Source: Paulinella micropora (taxonomy: Eukaryota; Cercozoa; Imbricatea; Euglyphida). Taken from it: a stretch of DNA of 25,834 nt. The stretch's first letter is position 1. Every line of letters starts with the position of its first letter. Positions 1 through 24,478 of this stretch are shown here, piece by piece. Location: assembly GCA_009731375.1 (NCBI GenBank), contig BJOX01000237.1:7372-33205 (forward strand), read 5' to 3'. The position numbers were made by a program, and so were the translations under genes. The notes under the pieces were generated by a model, which saw only the letters and a list, made by a program, of their open reading frames with translations, made no database searches and was not told the origin of the DNA.

Positions 1-15
1 AGGCCATTGGGCTGA

Positions 16-36
16 ATAATAATAATAATAATAATG

Positions 37-77
<41 letters not shown>
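16..77 (-). repeat. (TTA)n tail of the LINE
   Basis: About 20 trinucleotide units with one interruption follow directly after the LINE 3' UTR. On the minus strand the bases beyond the tail (15-1) read like the A-box region of the SINE heads further right (CAGCCCAATGG), which hints at another element just outside the window. Confidence 0.8.
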
Positions 78-78
<1 letters not shown>

Positions 79-147
79 GGCTTCCTCAGACTATAGCATC
101 AGATCCAGATCCTGGACATGTGCCTCCATTGGGTCACCGGGGTCAGC

Positions 148-3100
148 CTATCCCAACGCATTGTCAGAACACCAAACAGACATAGCAGCAACAGCAACAG
201 CAGGGGCAGATGGGGGCTGTGAAGTGCATGAAGAGCTAGATGCGAGGGTGTTAGCTGAAGAGAAGAACTCGGAGACACTACGCTGCGCTCCCGAACCCCT
301 CTCTCTAGCCAGGACGTCCACACTGCGCGGACGGCCGCGCCGCGCAACATCAACGTCACTTGGGGGAGAGGGTGGGACAGAAGCTGATGGAACCTCAGTG
401 AGGTCAATCACCTCCTCGCCCCCATCCTCCACCCCAAGCTCCTCCCTTTTACCCTCCCTAGCAGACCAACACTCAGACACATATGATCCAAACAACACAT
501 CCAACTTTGGAGGGGGACGCAACGCTGTAACCCCTAACAACGCAGCAAGCCTAAAGTTACTGCGGAAGCGCGACTTCCCCTGAAAAAGCTTACAAAACAA
601 TCGTGATTGATCCACAGGCGACATATCATCCCAACCCTGCCGCACAGAGCCCTCCCGCTCCCGCCCAAGCAACACATCCTCCACCACAACCTCACCGCCT
701 ACGACCTCACCACCCTCCTCACTCCCTCCATCCCCCTCAGCACCCCCCACAGCCATGCCACCGAGCCTCTGCATACTCAGCAACAGCTGCTTACGTCTCC
801 CCTCATGCATGGGGCAATCCCATAAGAAGTGCGCAAGGGACTCATTGACATCATCATGACAACAGAAGCAGCGAGGGGACATGCCACTGACCAACTTGCT
901 GCGGTACAACCGAAGGCGGTTGTTGCAGCTGAGCAACCTTCTCCGAAGCAGATTATAATGCGCATCATCAAGGGCTACCCATCTTGGGAACTCCTTAGTT
1001 CCAAAGACTTGTCTTAGGATGACTCGCAGGCCATCAGTAAGATCGCTGCCTGCCTCTCGCTTGTCCCACATCAGTTGCTGCACCATCTTGACGTCCTGCT
1101 GAAGGGCCCACTTGTCCACAGTCGAACACCAACCCTCGAGGTCCTTCTCTGAGCTATTTAGGAGCTCCTGAAGCCCTTGTTGTAGATCCATTGAGTCCCT
1201 GATAGCGCCTTCGGCCTCCGCAGTCCAGTCGGATTTGACTTGAGATGCGATGACAGGAAATCGCTTCTCCGGTAGAACACGCAGCCGTCCATAGAACTTC
1301 AGTTGCGCCGCCCGCCGCAAACGCTCCGCACTCAAAGAGCGCGCCAGAAAGAGTGTAATCCACTTGCTTGTCTTAGGGCTGATGCCGAGAATCATCCTCA
1401 TGGGGCGCAGCATTGCTGCCTCCAGCTTGGTGAGCTGCGATACGGGGGCACGCCAGACATCGAAGGCGTACTTCAGCTTGGCCCCCACAAGTTGATTCCA
1501 GCACATGAGACGATACCTAGCTTGTATCTCACCTGCACACCACAAAGAGTACCAACCTGCGGTGGCGACTTCAGTGACACGCGTAGCCCGCAGGGCCTGC
1601 TCCTTCCACTTCAGGTCGTCGGTGATAACCACTCCCAGGTACTTGTACTGACTGGTGACACAAAGCTTCTGGCCGCGAAACCACACCACGGGCTCACCTC
1701 GCTCCCTGATACTTGGTCGTTTCGCCTTGCTCGACGTGTAAATGGGCATGATTTCCGTCTTGCCGGGCTTCAAGTTGACTTCCAGCCGGTAATCTTCCGC
1801 GAACTTGGCCACAACATTGACCATCTTCTGGAGCTCGGTGCGACTGTGAGCGATGAGGGCCACGTCGTCCGCGTATAGAAGTGCCTTGATGTCGTTCAGC
1901 CGCTTCACATCCGTGATCTTGAGGGCACTCGCCAGCCGATCACACAGCTCATCCATAAAGACGTTGAAGAGTGTGGGAGAGAGAGGGGACCCCTGTTGGA
2001 CGCCTACACCCTCCAGTACTTCGGGGGTGAGTGCTCCATCAACTAGCACTTGCGACGAAGTCTGCTCGTAGCACCTGCGTAGCGTGCGCCAGAACTTGCC
2101 CCTTACACCCAGCTTCCAGAGCCTCTCAAATAGGCCATCTCTCCAAACAGACGGGAAAGCCTTGCGTAGATCGACGAACAGGACATACGACTCCCGCTTC
2201 TGCTGCTGACGCCCCTTCAACCTCTGCCAAAGGGTAAAGACCTGATCCGTAGTGCGACGCCCCGGGCGGAAGCCTCCCTGCTCTGGACGTAGCTTATCCG
2301 GGCCATCCACGAAGAGCGTTAGACGAGTAGCTAATAAGGACAGATACAGCTTACCAAGGCAACTAATAATCGAGATATCCCTCCAGTTGTCAGGATCCGT
2401 AGGATCCCCACCCTTGGGGATATTGACGATGATTCCCTTGCCCCAAGCTTTTGGAGTCCTCTCGGCTTCTCGAATCCAGTTGAAGTACTGCGTTAAGTAG
2501 CCATTGATGTAGGCGCCGCCATACTTGAGCATCTCGTTCTTCACTTTGTCCTCGCCACAAGCTTTGTGGTTATTCAGGGCACGTTGCCTTGCAAGGACCT
2601 CCTCTTGCGTGAACGGCTTGTCCAGCTCTTCGCAAGTGTCTTCACCTACTTCGTGCTCCTTCATAGCCCGGGCCACCTCATCTCTGAAGCGATCGTTCCA
2701 GTGGAACTGCCGCTTAGCTTCGGCTTCCTCCCACTCCAGCGAGCCTGCTTCTGCACAGCACTCCACCACAACAGCCGCACTTGCCGGATTTTCCCGTGGC
2801 TTCACCGAATTTTTCCGAAATTCCTCCCACCGAGCGACCTTTTCCGGCAGCGTACACGCCAGTGAGCCATCCTCCCTTTGCACCGGCGCGGAGACCTTCG
2901 TTCTGCGTGCCCCGCCAAGCCGCTTCGCGAGTAGCCAAAAGCGCTTTGAGGATTGCTCGCGTTGACATTTGACCGCTTCTTCCTGCACTTGCTTGAAGGA
3001 GGCGGACTTCTTGGCCCGAGTTGCCTTCCGAATTTGCTTGCGGAGCCGTAGCCAATTCAGACGGGCTTCCGCATTCGATTCATCCCTCCTGTATGCTGCG

Positions 3101-3549
3101 TAGGCCTCCCGGCGCTGCTGAATGAGCTCCTTTAGCTCCCCGTCGAACCAATTGTTGGTGAAACGGGGTCGTATACATCTGGAGCCAAGGACCCGGTGCG
3201 CCGCCATTCGGAAGGACTGCGCCACTCGCTCGGTGACGTCATCTACCACCCGTTGGCTGTCGGCACCACCCGATAGGTCAAGCTCAGGCAGCTGATGCAC
3301 TCCAAGCTTCTGTAGGCAATGCTGGAATACGTCATCGAACTTGTCGCGTAGATAATCCAGCGCTTGCTTCGCAGCGTGATCATTACCCGAGACACCAGCA
3401 CCAATAAGCTTATCAACACGAAAGGACCTGTAAGGTTTCGCAGCCCGCTTTGGCCGGCGCTGGCCGCTCCACGTCAGTTCGGCCCATACTGCCTTGTGGT
3501 CCGTATCAAGATCATCTTCGCATACTCCGAACTTTGCTCCAGATGCCAA
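148..3549 (-). CDS. LINE reverse transcriptase, second half of a split endonuclease-RT protein
   Basis: Non-LTR reverse transcriptase that copies element RNA by target-primed reverse transcription. The first residues carry the endonuclease C-terminal TDH motif (Asp17-His18). RT blocks follow in order: WRDISII and FRPGRRTTDQ; motif A FVDLRKAF with Asp460; motif B GVQQGSPLSP from about 516; motif C YADD at 559-562; then NLKPGKTE and YKYLGV. A C-x2-C-x9-H-x4-C knuckle starts at Cys894. The tail is acidic and Gly/Ser/Pro-rich. It carries a SUMO-interacting-type motif VIDLT (1047-1051, bases 397-411) and a PCNA-binding PIP-box match QRSVSEFF (1089-1096, bases 262-285). The stop is TAG at 148-150. 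The frame has no ATG at its start: it opens just after a TGA at 3610-3612, and residue 1 as numbered here is a TTG. It is therefore the continuation of the upstream frame, not a separate gene. Confidence 0.9.
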   Translation of the reverse strand: MASGAKFGVCEDDLDTDHKAVWAELTWSGQRRPKRAAKPYRSFRVDKLIGAGVSGNDHAAKQALDYLRDKFDDVFQHCLQKLGVHQLPELDLSGGADSQRVVDDVTERVAQSFRMAAHRVLGSRCIRPRFTNNWFDGELKELIQQRREAYAAYRRDESNAEARLNWLRLRKQIRKATRAKKSASFKQVQEEAVKCQREQSSKRFWLLAKRLGGARRTKVSAPVQREDGSLACTLPEKVARWEEFRKNSVKPRENPASAAVVVECCAEAGSLEWEEAEAKRQFHWNDRFRDEVARAMKEHEVGEDTCEELDKPFTQEEVLARQRALNNHKACGEDKVKNEMLKYGGAYINGYLTQYFNWIREAERTPKAWGKGIIVNIPKGGDPTDPDNWRDISIISCLGKLYLSLLATRLTLFVDGPDKLRPEQGGFRPGRRTTDQVFTLWQRLKGRQQQKRESYVLFVDLRKAFPSVWRDGLFERLWKLGVRGKFWRTLRRCYEQTSSQVLVDGALTPEVLEGVGVQQGSPLSPTLFNVFMDELCDRLASALKITDVKRLNDIKALLYADDVALIAHSRTELQKMVNVVAKFAEDYRLEVNLKPGKTEIMPIYTSSKAKRPSIRERGEPVVWFRGQKLCVTSQYKYLGVVITDDLKWKEQALRATRVTEVATAGWYSLWCAGEIQARYRLMCWNQLVGAKLKYAFDVWRAPVSQLTKLEAAMLRPMRMILGISPKTSKWITLFLARSLSAERLRRAAQLKFYGRLRVLPEKRFPVIASQVKSDWTAEAEGAIRDSMDLQQGLQELLNSSEKDLEGWCSTVDKWALQQDVKMVQQLMWDKREAGSDLTDGLRVILRQVFGTKEFPRWVALDDAHYNLLRRRLLSCNNRLRLYRSKLVSGMSPRCFCCHDDVNESLAHFLWDCPMHEGRRKQLLLSMQRLGGMAVGGAEGDGGSEEGGEVVGGEVVVEDVLLGREREGSVRQGWDDMSPVDQSRLFCKLFQGKSRFRSNFRLAALLGVTALRPPPKLDVLFGSYVSECWSAREGKREELGVEDGGEEVIDLTEVPSASVPPSPPSDVDVARRGRPRSVDVLARERGSGAQRSVSEFFSSANTLASSSSCTSQPPSAPAVAVAAMSVWCSDNALG

Positions 3550-5198
3550 GCCAGGCGACGCGCAGATGTAATCCTCGATTGCTTGCCTGTGCCCATGCCG
3601 CGCTGCTCACGCCGGGACCACCAGTAGGACCCTTCCACTGGGCACGAGAAGCCGCTCAGATTTCGCAGGCCCGAAGCGACGAGGACAGCCGCGAGTCTCT
3701 TGCCGTTCTCCGAACGTACCGGTGCTCCCTTATCATCGACCTCCCCGTGCTGACCGACGATGCCCTCCTCTTTTCGGCTGCATGCCGGCCCGAGCTTCGC
3801 GTTGGCATCCGCCACCGTGACCACAAGACCTTTGGCTCCAAAAAAAGCTATAGCTGCCTGCCAGGCCGCATACGCCTCTGACGACTCTTCTTCCTGCGTT
3901 TCCTGGGGAAAGTAGCCGTTGCCCACATAGATATCCTGAGCGCCGGTAACACCCGAGGCGATACGCAGCCACACTTGCTGCCGGTGGTCGACGGGGGCTG
4001 ACACCAGGTTGCAATACGGACCAAGGAAGTTAGCCACCGCGAATAGAACCCCACCCTTGCAGCGATTTTTCTCGCTGACCTCCGCAGGTTTTCCAAAAAT
4101 CCGGAATCCATCCAGGCTGCATTTGGAAAGTTGCTTCTTGCCCATGCGGTGCTCCTGAGCCCCGATGACTAGCCAGCCCTCGTGCTTGTAGAATGATGCC
4201 CATTCCGCCGTGCCTACGTTGTCGTATCCCGTTTTACCCTGCCAGTTGTGACTCGCGACGAGTAGCTTGAAGCCGGTATCGAACTGCTTGGAGCGGTGCT
4301 TCTTGGCTCGTTTCCGGACCCGACGGCCGCGCTTGGCTTCCGCCCTCGTGCTGCCCCCCTCTGCAGGTGCTTGCGCAGGTTGGTCCCCCACTGCACTGGC
4401 CGCCGAATGCAGGGGCACCACATGCACATCAGCACACTCAGACACACACTTAGGTGCATCGGCAGCCAATTCCGAAGACACCACCTGCACATCATCGACA
4501 CATTCTTCATGCAGAGGCAAGACGCGATATCCCGTCGCAGCTTCCTCCTTCCGGACCGCCGCTTCCCCACGCAGATGGATGCGAATAAGCCTTCGGACAC
4601 GTTCCCTGTCCCTGAACCTGCGCCCAAGGGCCACATTGACCCCTCTGCCGAAGAATTTGAGATGTTTGAGTTGCTGCAACGCCGTCTGCCTGCTGTCATC
4701 GTCCTCGTAGACCAGCTCCAGGTGACGAGACATTCGCTGGCCTTGCCACTCCATTACCGGGACCACCAGACCAAGACCGCTCATTTTGGAGGCGATCTCC
4801 TGTAGATTGGCGCGTTCTGAGAGCCCCCAGACAATCAGATTACGCCCGTCCTTGTCGTACCGATCTACCCGCCGGTACCGTCGAGGCGGCGGTGCCATCT
4901 GCCATATAGCGCCGCTCGCCTTATGTTGAAGCGCCGACCCGTGTGCCAGGTTTGGGGAGGAAGGATGAGGCGCAGCTAAGATAGCCTCTCCACGTGGTTC
5001 AGGAATTCCGTCATATACGCGAGCCCTCATCCTCCCATCCTGGGACATCGGGCCAGAGCCCGTCGAAGAGGCATTCCCACGGGGATTGTCCAGGTCTTCG
5101 GCGATTCTACCTTGTCCCATAAGGGCCACAGTGGTAGCTCCGTGCTTCGCGTATTTGTAATCCATTGAGAGTAGTAGACGGCCAATGTCGCTGGCCAT
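3474..5198 (-). CDS. LINE N-terminal protein: ORF1-like RNA-binding domain plus APE-type endonuclease
   Basis: I chose the ATG at 5198 because it is the first ATG after an in-frame TAA 21 bases upstream. Residues 1-110 are low complexity. About 118-215 (RNLIVWGLSE through a basic helix RDRERVRRLIRIHL) resemble the RRM-like and C-terminal domains of LINE ORF1 proteins. A basic stretch near 285-310 (KRGRRVRKRAKKHRSK) looks like a nuclear localisation signal. The endonuclease, which nicks the target DNA, starts near 312. Its catalytic motifs are SHNW (Asn318), AQEHR (Glu349), NGYFP and DAN (464-466). Its last motif lies in the other frame after a frameshift, so the tail of this frame (about the last 35 residues) is not real LINE sequence. 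Confidence 0.85.
   Translation of the reverse strand: MASDIGRLLLSMDYKYAKHGATTVALMGQGRIAEDLDNPRGNASSTGSGPMSQDGRMRARVYDGIPEPRGEAILAAPHPSSPNLAHGSALQHKASGAIWQMAPPPRRYRRVDRYDKDGRNLIVWGLSERANLQEIASKMSGLGLVVPVMEWQGQRMSRHLELVYEDDDSRQTALQQLKHLKFFGRGVNVALGRRFRDRERVRRLIRIHLRGEAAVRKEEAATGYRVLPLHEECVDDVQVVSSELAADAPKCVSECADVHVVPLHSAASAVGDQPAQAPAEGGSTRAEAKRGRRVRKRAKKHRSKQFDTGFKLLVASHNWQGKTGYDNVGTAEWASFYKHEGWLVIGAQEHRMGKKQLSKCSLDGFRIFGKPAEVSEKNRCKGGVLFAVANFLGPYCNLVSAPVDHRQQVWLRIASGVTGAQDIYVGNGYFPQETQEEESSEAYAAWQAAIAFFGAKGLVVTVADANAKLGPACSRKEEGIVGQHGEVDDKGAPVRSENGKRLAAVLVASGLRNLSGFSCPVEGSYWWSRREQRGMGTGKQSRITSARRLAWHLEQSSEYAKMILIRTTRQYGPN
3561..3609 (-). pseudogene. Frameshift inside the LINE endonuclease
   Basis: The 5' frame carries the endonuclease up to GTGKQSRI. 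The other frame resumes with EDYI, the DYI-type motif that should follow directly, and runs on to the catalytic TDH. The overlap is at GAATTAC-like bases near 3580, where loss of 1 or 4 bases would explain the break. A programmed -1 or +1 shift is possible, but no obvious slippery heptamer is visible. Confidence 0.75.
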
Positions 5199-5714
5199 CA
5201 CCGCCGCGCCTCTTTACGCCGAGGAAAGCGCCCGTCCATGCAAATAGCATCGGCGGTATCTGCAACACACACTACACGCATTTCCGCCGGTGTCACTGGA
5301 CGCTGCCGCGTCGCTTCGTGCCCTTCGGCGCCCGCCAGCACCCCCAGCGTCGCCAGAACCTGCCTCACGCACTACACACACTCTCCATCGCATCGCCAAC
5401 GCCTCTACTCTCATGCCTTATGGACTTTCAGCTGCTCCTAACAATACACATCATGAGGTACGGGTGTCCCCGAGTGGAGCCAGATCGGACGGCGTGCCGC
5501 TGAAACTCCTTCCCCCACGTGGGTATAGAAGGCGCGAACCTAGCGGTACCTATAGGGTCTTACAGACAAGTATAGTAATCCCAGCCGAAGCTGCTCAGTT
5601 AGAAATGCAACGGTGGAGGGTGTGAATGCATGGGGCAAGGCACGGCAACGCAGCAAGGCACTGGCAAGGCATTGGGACCGACTGAAGCCCCTCTCCAACG
5701 TGCGCTCATCATGT

Positions 5715-5922
5715 GTTCCAGTTAGGCAACCCCGAAGAAGCGAAGATAGGGAGGAGACAAAACCCAGATAGGATGAAGATAGGATTAACATGAAGCCGAA
5801 ATGGAGCCGAGTTGGAACAGGTCAACTCAGCCCCATCTCGGCTCAATGTGAATCCTATCTTCAACCCATCTCGGTACTGTTTCCTCCGAATGCTCACCTC
5901 AACAAGATCACCAAACCGGAAC
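5715..5922 (-). repeat. Long inverted repeat, 100-nt arms, 8-nt loop
   Basis: Arms 5715-5814 and 5823-5922 align over 100 positions with no indel. I count 73 Watson-Crick pairs by hand. The innermost 41 have 35 matches, including 13 perfect at the arm base 5774-5786/5851-5863. Of the 27 mismatches, 15 are A-C/C-A on the plus strand and so become G-U wobbles in minus-strand RNA. Only 1 is of the opposite kind. Minus-strand RNA could thus pair at 88 of 100 positions. Confidence 0.9.
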
Positions 5923-5931
5923 TGGAAGCCC

Positions 5932-6080
5932 CCAGGCATTTACTCGGCAGGAAATTCGGCGAAAATGGGCTAACCAGGAAACCAGACCCAAACCAACAGC
6001 CAAGAAAAACGAGCCAACCAACAATCCAACAGACAACCCCACAACCTGCCTGGCCGAACCCCTACCGAGTAAATGCCCAG
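5932..6080 (-). repeat. Second inverted repeat, about 28-bp arms
   Basis: Arms 5932-5960 and 6053-6080 share the core GGCATTTACTCGG and TTCGGC with one 1-nt bulge. The substitutions in the aligned arms are again of the class that gives G-U pairs on the minus strand. The loop of about 92 nt is A/C-rich on the plus strand. Confidence 0.75.
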
Positions 6081-6100
6081 TTGAGAGTTGCGCATATCCC

Positions 6101-6138
6101 GGTGACCGCCCTCCCCAAGCGGTCACCTTCGTGGGGAG
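6101..6138 (-). other. Interleaved perfect stems (pseudoknot or switch candidate)
   Basis: GGTGACCGC (6101-6109) is complementary to GCGGTCACC (6119-6127). CTCCCCA (6111-6117), inside that loop, is complementary to TGGGGAG (6132-6138). The two stems interleave. The connecting loops are very short (1-4 nt), so the two stems may be alternatives rather than coexisting. Confidence 0.6.
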
Positions 6139-6189
6139 AGGCCCAACCACCTCCTCTTCCCATGGAGTGCCATCTTGTGCACCCCTCCA

Positions 6190-6191
<2 letters not shown>

Positions 6192-6223
<32 letters not shown>

Positions 6224-6606
6224 ATATCTGAGGCGGACTGATGCAGCTAATGGCATATCCTCAACAGACATAAGCCTCCAATACCCTTGTTCGAGGTCCT
6301 CCACCCCCCCGTGTCAGTCTCTCGCCTGATGATCGGGGCCACCGATGGAGCTCCTGAGGGCAAGACTGCACTAAGCCGAGGTTATTCCGCAGTCCCAGCA
6401 ACCTCTTGCAAGACGTCACCGAATGTGCAAGTGCATACACCAAGCGCGGTTGCTAGAGCTGCCTCGAAACCCCACCCATAACAATCTGGTGTCTGCTGGG
6501 TCCTGGGCTATCAACCAGCATATGCGGAGTTTAAGATCTTTTACGCGCGCAACGACCCTCCTCCCCAGCATCTACCACCAAAGGGTTATGAGTTGGCGTC
6601 ACAGTT
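6192..6606 (-). mobile_element. SINE-like element B, tRNA-derived head, (TTA)n tail
   Basis: On the minus strand an A-box-like TAGCCCAGGAC (6510-6500) and a B-box-like GGTTTCGAGGC (6471-6461) are 39 nt apart, as in tRNA promoters. The body ends in TGGAGGCTTATGTC...CCGCCTCAGATATAG and a (TTA)n tract (about 6231-6190). No cloverleaf is intact. The 5' end lies near or in the gap at 6607-6649. Confidence 0.6.
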
Positions 6607-6649
6607 NNNNNNNNNNNNNNNNNNNNNNNNNNNNNNNNNNNNNNNNNNN

Positions 6650-6715
<66 letters not shown>

Positions 6716-6983
6716 GTGCTTCTCTGTCAATGGCTGATGCATTTCTGCACATGCGCCTCCATCGTCTCACCCGTGAGGGGAGTACGAAGAATTGACGATA
6801 AGCTCTAATGACACCCCCGCAAGGGCAGTTCCAACACTTCCAGACGGGCCGGTATGTTCAATGAAAATACTGGTCCAGAAATAGACCGGTATGTTCAATG
6901 AAAATACTGGTGGCACCGACGGGAATCGAACTGGCGACAGGGCCCAGATGGTAGAACTTGACCACTGGGCTATCACGGTGTCC
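6650..6983 (-). mobile_element. SINE element A, tRNA-derived head, LINE-like 3' end, (TTA)n tail
   Basis: On the minus strand the element opens with a tRNA-like head. It has a perfect A-box TAGCCCAGTGG (6972-6962), a B-box AGTTCGATTCC (6932-6922) 40 nt away, and an acceptor-like pairing of the head start with CGGTGCC followed by ACCA. The D- and T-arms pair poorly, so this is a retroposon head and not a tRNA gene. The body has two copies of a 26-nt unit with period 37 (6849-6874, 6886-6911). The 3' end ATGGAGGCGCATGTGCAG...GAGAAGCAC resembles the LINE 3' UTR (ATGGAGGCACATGTCCAG...GAGGAAGCC) and leads into (TTA)n at 6716-6650. Confidence 0.75.
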
Positions 6984-6985
<2 letters not shown>

Positions 6986-7041
<56 letters not shown>

Positions 7042-7055
7042 CAACAACAACAGCA
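6986..7055 (-). repeat. (TTA)n preceded by (TTG)n at the start of intron 22
   Basis: On the minus strand the ALDH exon 22 donor is followed by (GTT)n and then about 17 TTA units, into which SINE A appears to be inserted. Confidence 0.8.
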
Positions 7056-7062
7056 AGACTAC

Positions 7063-23407
<16,345 letters not shown>

Positions 23408-23540
23408 GACGTAGAACTCCTGCCTATCGCAACCAAAAATTGCAGTAAACGAATCAAGGCAGTTTGTACTGTACATGCTTACACAGTGTAGGTTCTGGTA
23501 AAGAAAAAGGAAAAACTACCCGCCCTGGCACAGTAATTGG
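23408..23540. other. Upstream region of the ALDH gene
   Basis: Unique sequence with no recognised TATA box or other motif. An in-frame ATG at 23476 could extend the protein. Confidence 0.4.
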
Positions 23541-23705
<165 letters not shown>

Positions 23706-24478
23706 NNNNNNNNNNNNNNNNNNNNNNNNNNNNNNNNNNNNNNNNNNNNNNNNNNNNNNNNNNNNNNNNNNNNNNNNNNNNNNNNNNNNNNNNNNNNNNN
23801 NNNNNNNNNNNNNNNNNNNNNNNNNNNNNNNNNNNNNNNNNNNNNNNNNNNNNNNNNNNNNNNNNNNNNNNNNNNNNNNNNNNNNNNNNNNNNNNNNNNN
23901 NNNNNNNNNNNNNNNNNNNNNNNNNNNNNNNNNNNNNNNNNNNNNNNNNNNNNNNNNNNNNNNNNNNNNNNNNNNNNNNNNNNNNNNNNNNNNNNNNNNN
24001 NNNNNNNNNNNNNNNNNNNNNNNNNNNNNNNNNNNNNNNNNNNNNNNNNNNNNNNNNNNNNNNNNNNNNNNNNNNNNNNNNNNNNNNNNNNNNNNNNNNN
24101 NNNNNNNNNNNNNNNNNNNNNNNNNNNNNNNNNNNNNNNNNNNNNNNNNNNNNNNNNNNNNNNNNNNNNNNNNNNNNNNNNNNNNNNNNNNNNNNNNNNN
24201 NNNNNNNNNNNNNNNNNNNNNNNNNNNNNNNNNNNNNNNNNNNNNNNNNNNNNNNNNNNNNNNNNNNNNNNNNNNNNNNNNNNNNNNNNNNNNNNNNNNN
24301 NNNNNNNNNNNNNNNNNNNNNNNNNNNNNNNNNNNNNNNNNNNNNNNNNNNNNNNNNNNNNNNNNNNNNNNNNNNNNNNNNNNNNNNNNNNNNNNNNNNN
24401 NNNNNNNNNNNNNNNNNNNNNNNNNNNNNNNNNNNNNNNNNNNNNNNNNNNNNNNNNNNNNNNNNNNNNNNNNNNNNC

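Larger units (their letters stand above)
16..6190 (-). mobile_element. LINE retrotransposon, APE-endonuclease type, frameshifted copy with (TTA)n tail
   Basis: In minus-strand order the element has an upstream region (5199-6190), a protein with an ORF1-like domain and endonuclease (5198-3474), a reverse transcriptase and zinc-knuckle frame (3609-148), a 3' UTR of about 70 bp (147-78) and a (TTA)n tail (77-16). The order EN, RT, CCHC knuckle is that of non-LTR retrotransposons. The two frames belong to one protein split by a frameshift near 3561-3609, so this copy is probably dead. The 5' boundary is uncertain. I place it near 6190 because the (TTA)n tail of the next element upstream begins there. 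Clade assignment would need a phylogeny of the RT domain. Confidence 0.8.
5199..6190 (-). other. LINE upstream region (putative 5' UTR), rich in potential RNA structure
   Basis: There is no convincing coding region on either strand. On the minus strand this lies between the preceding (TTA)n tail and the LINE start codon. It contains a tight pseudoknot-like pair of stems (6101-6138), an inverted repeat 5932-5960/6053-6080, a long inverted repeat 5715-5814/5823-5922 and degenerate GGCAAGGCA repeats (5634-5670). The plus strand is rich in A and C across 5930-6060. That it belongs to the LINE is inferred from position only. Confidence 0.5.

Noticed and set aside
161-583. Open frames on the plus strand over the LINE (161-583, 1303-1878, 2525-2965, 4267-4805)
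   Set aside because: They are antisense shadows of the LINE frames and show no domain.
148-3549. RT frame as an independent ORF2 with its own start
   Set aside because: It opens inside the endonuclease domain, with no ATG near the opening, and the upstream frame holds the rest of that domain.
5934-6062. C-terminal ALDH exon upstream of the LINE coding region
   Set aside because: No frame resembles the expected C-terminal motifs and no phase-compatible exon was found.
6060-6190. HDV-like ribozyme at the LINE 5' end
   Set aside because: The stems lack the P3 hairpin between the crossing strands that the HDV fold requires. Kept only as a pseudoknot candidate.
6908-6983. Functional tRNA gene
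   Set aside because: The A- and B-boxes are good but the D- and T-arms do not pair and no clean anticodon arm is present. Read as a SINE head.
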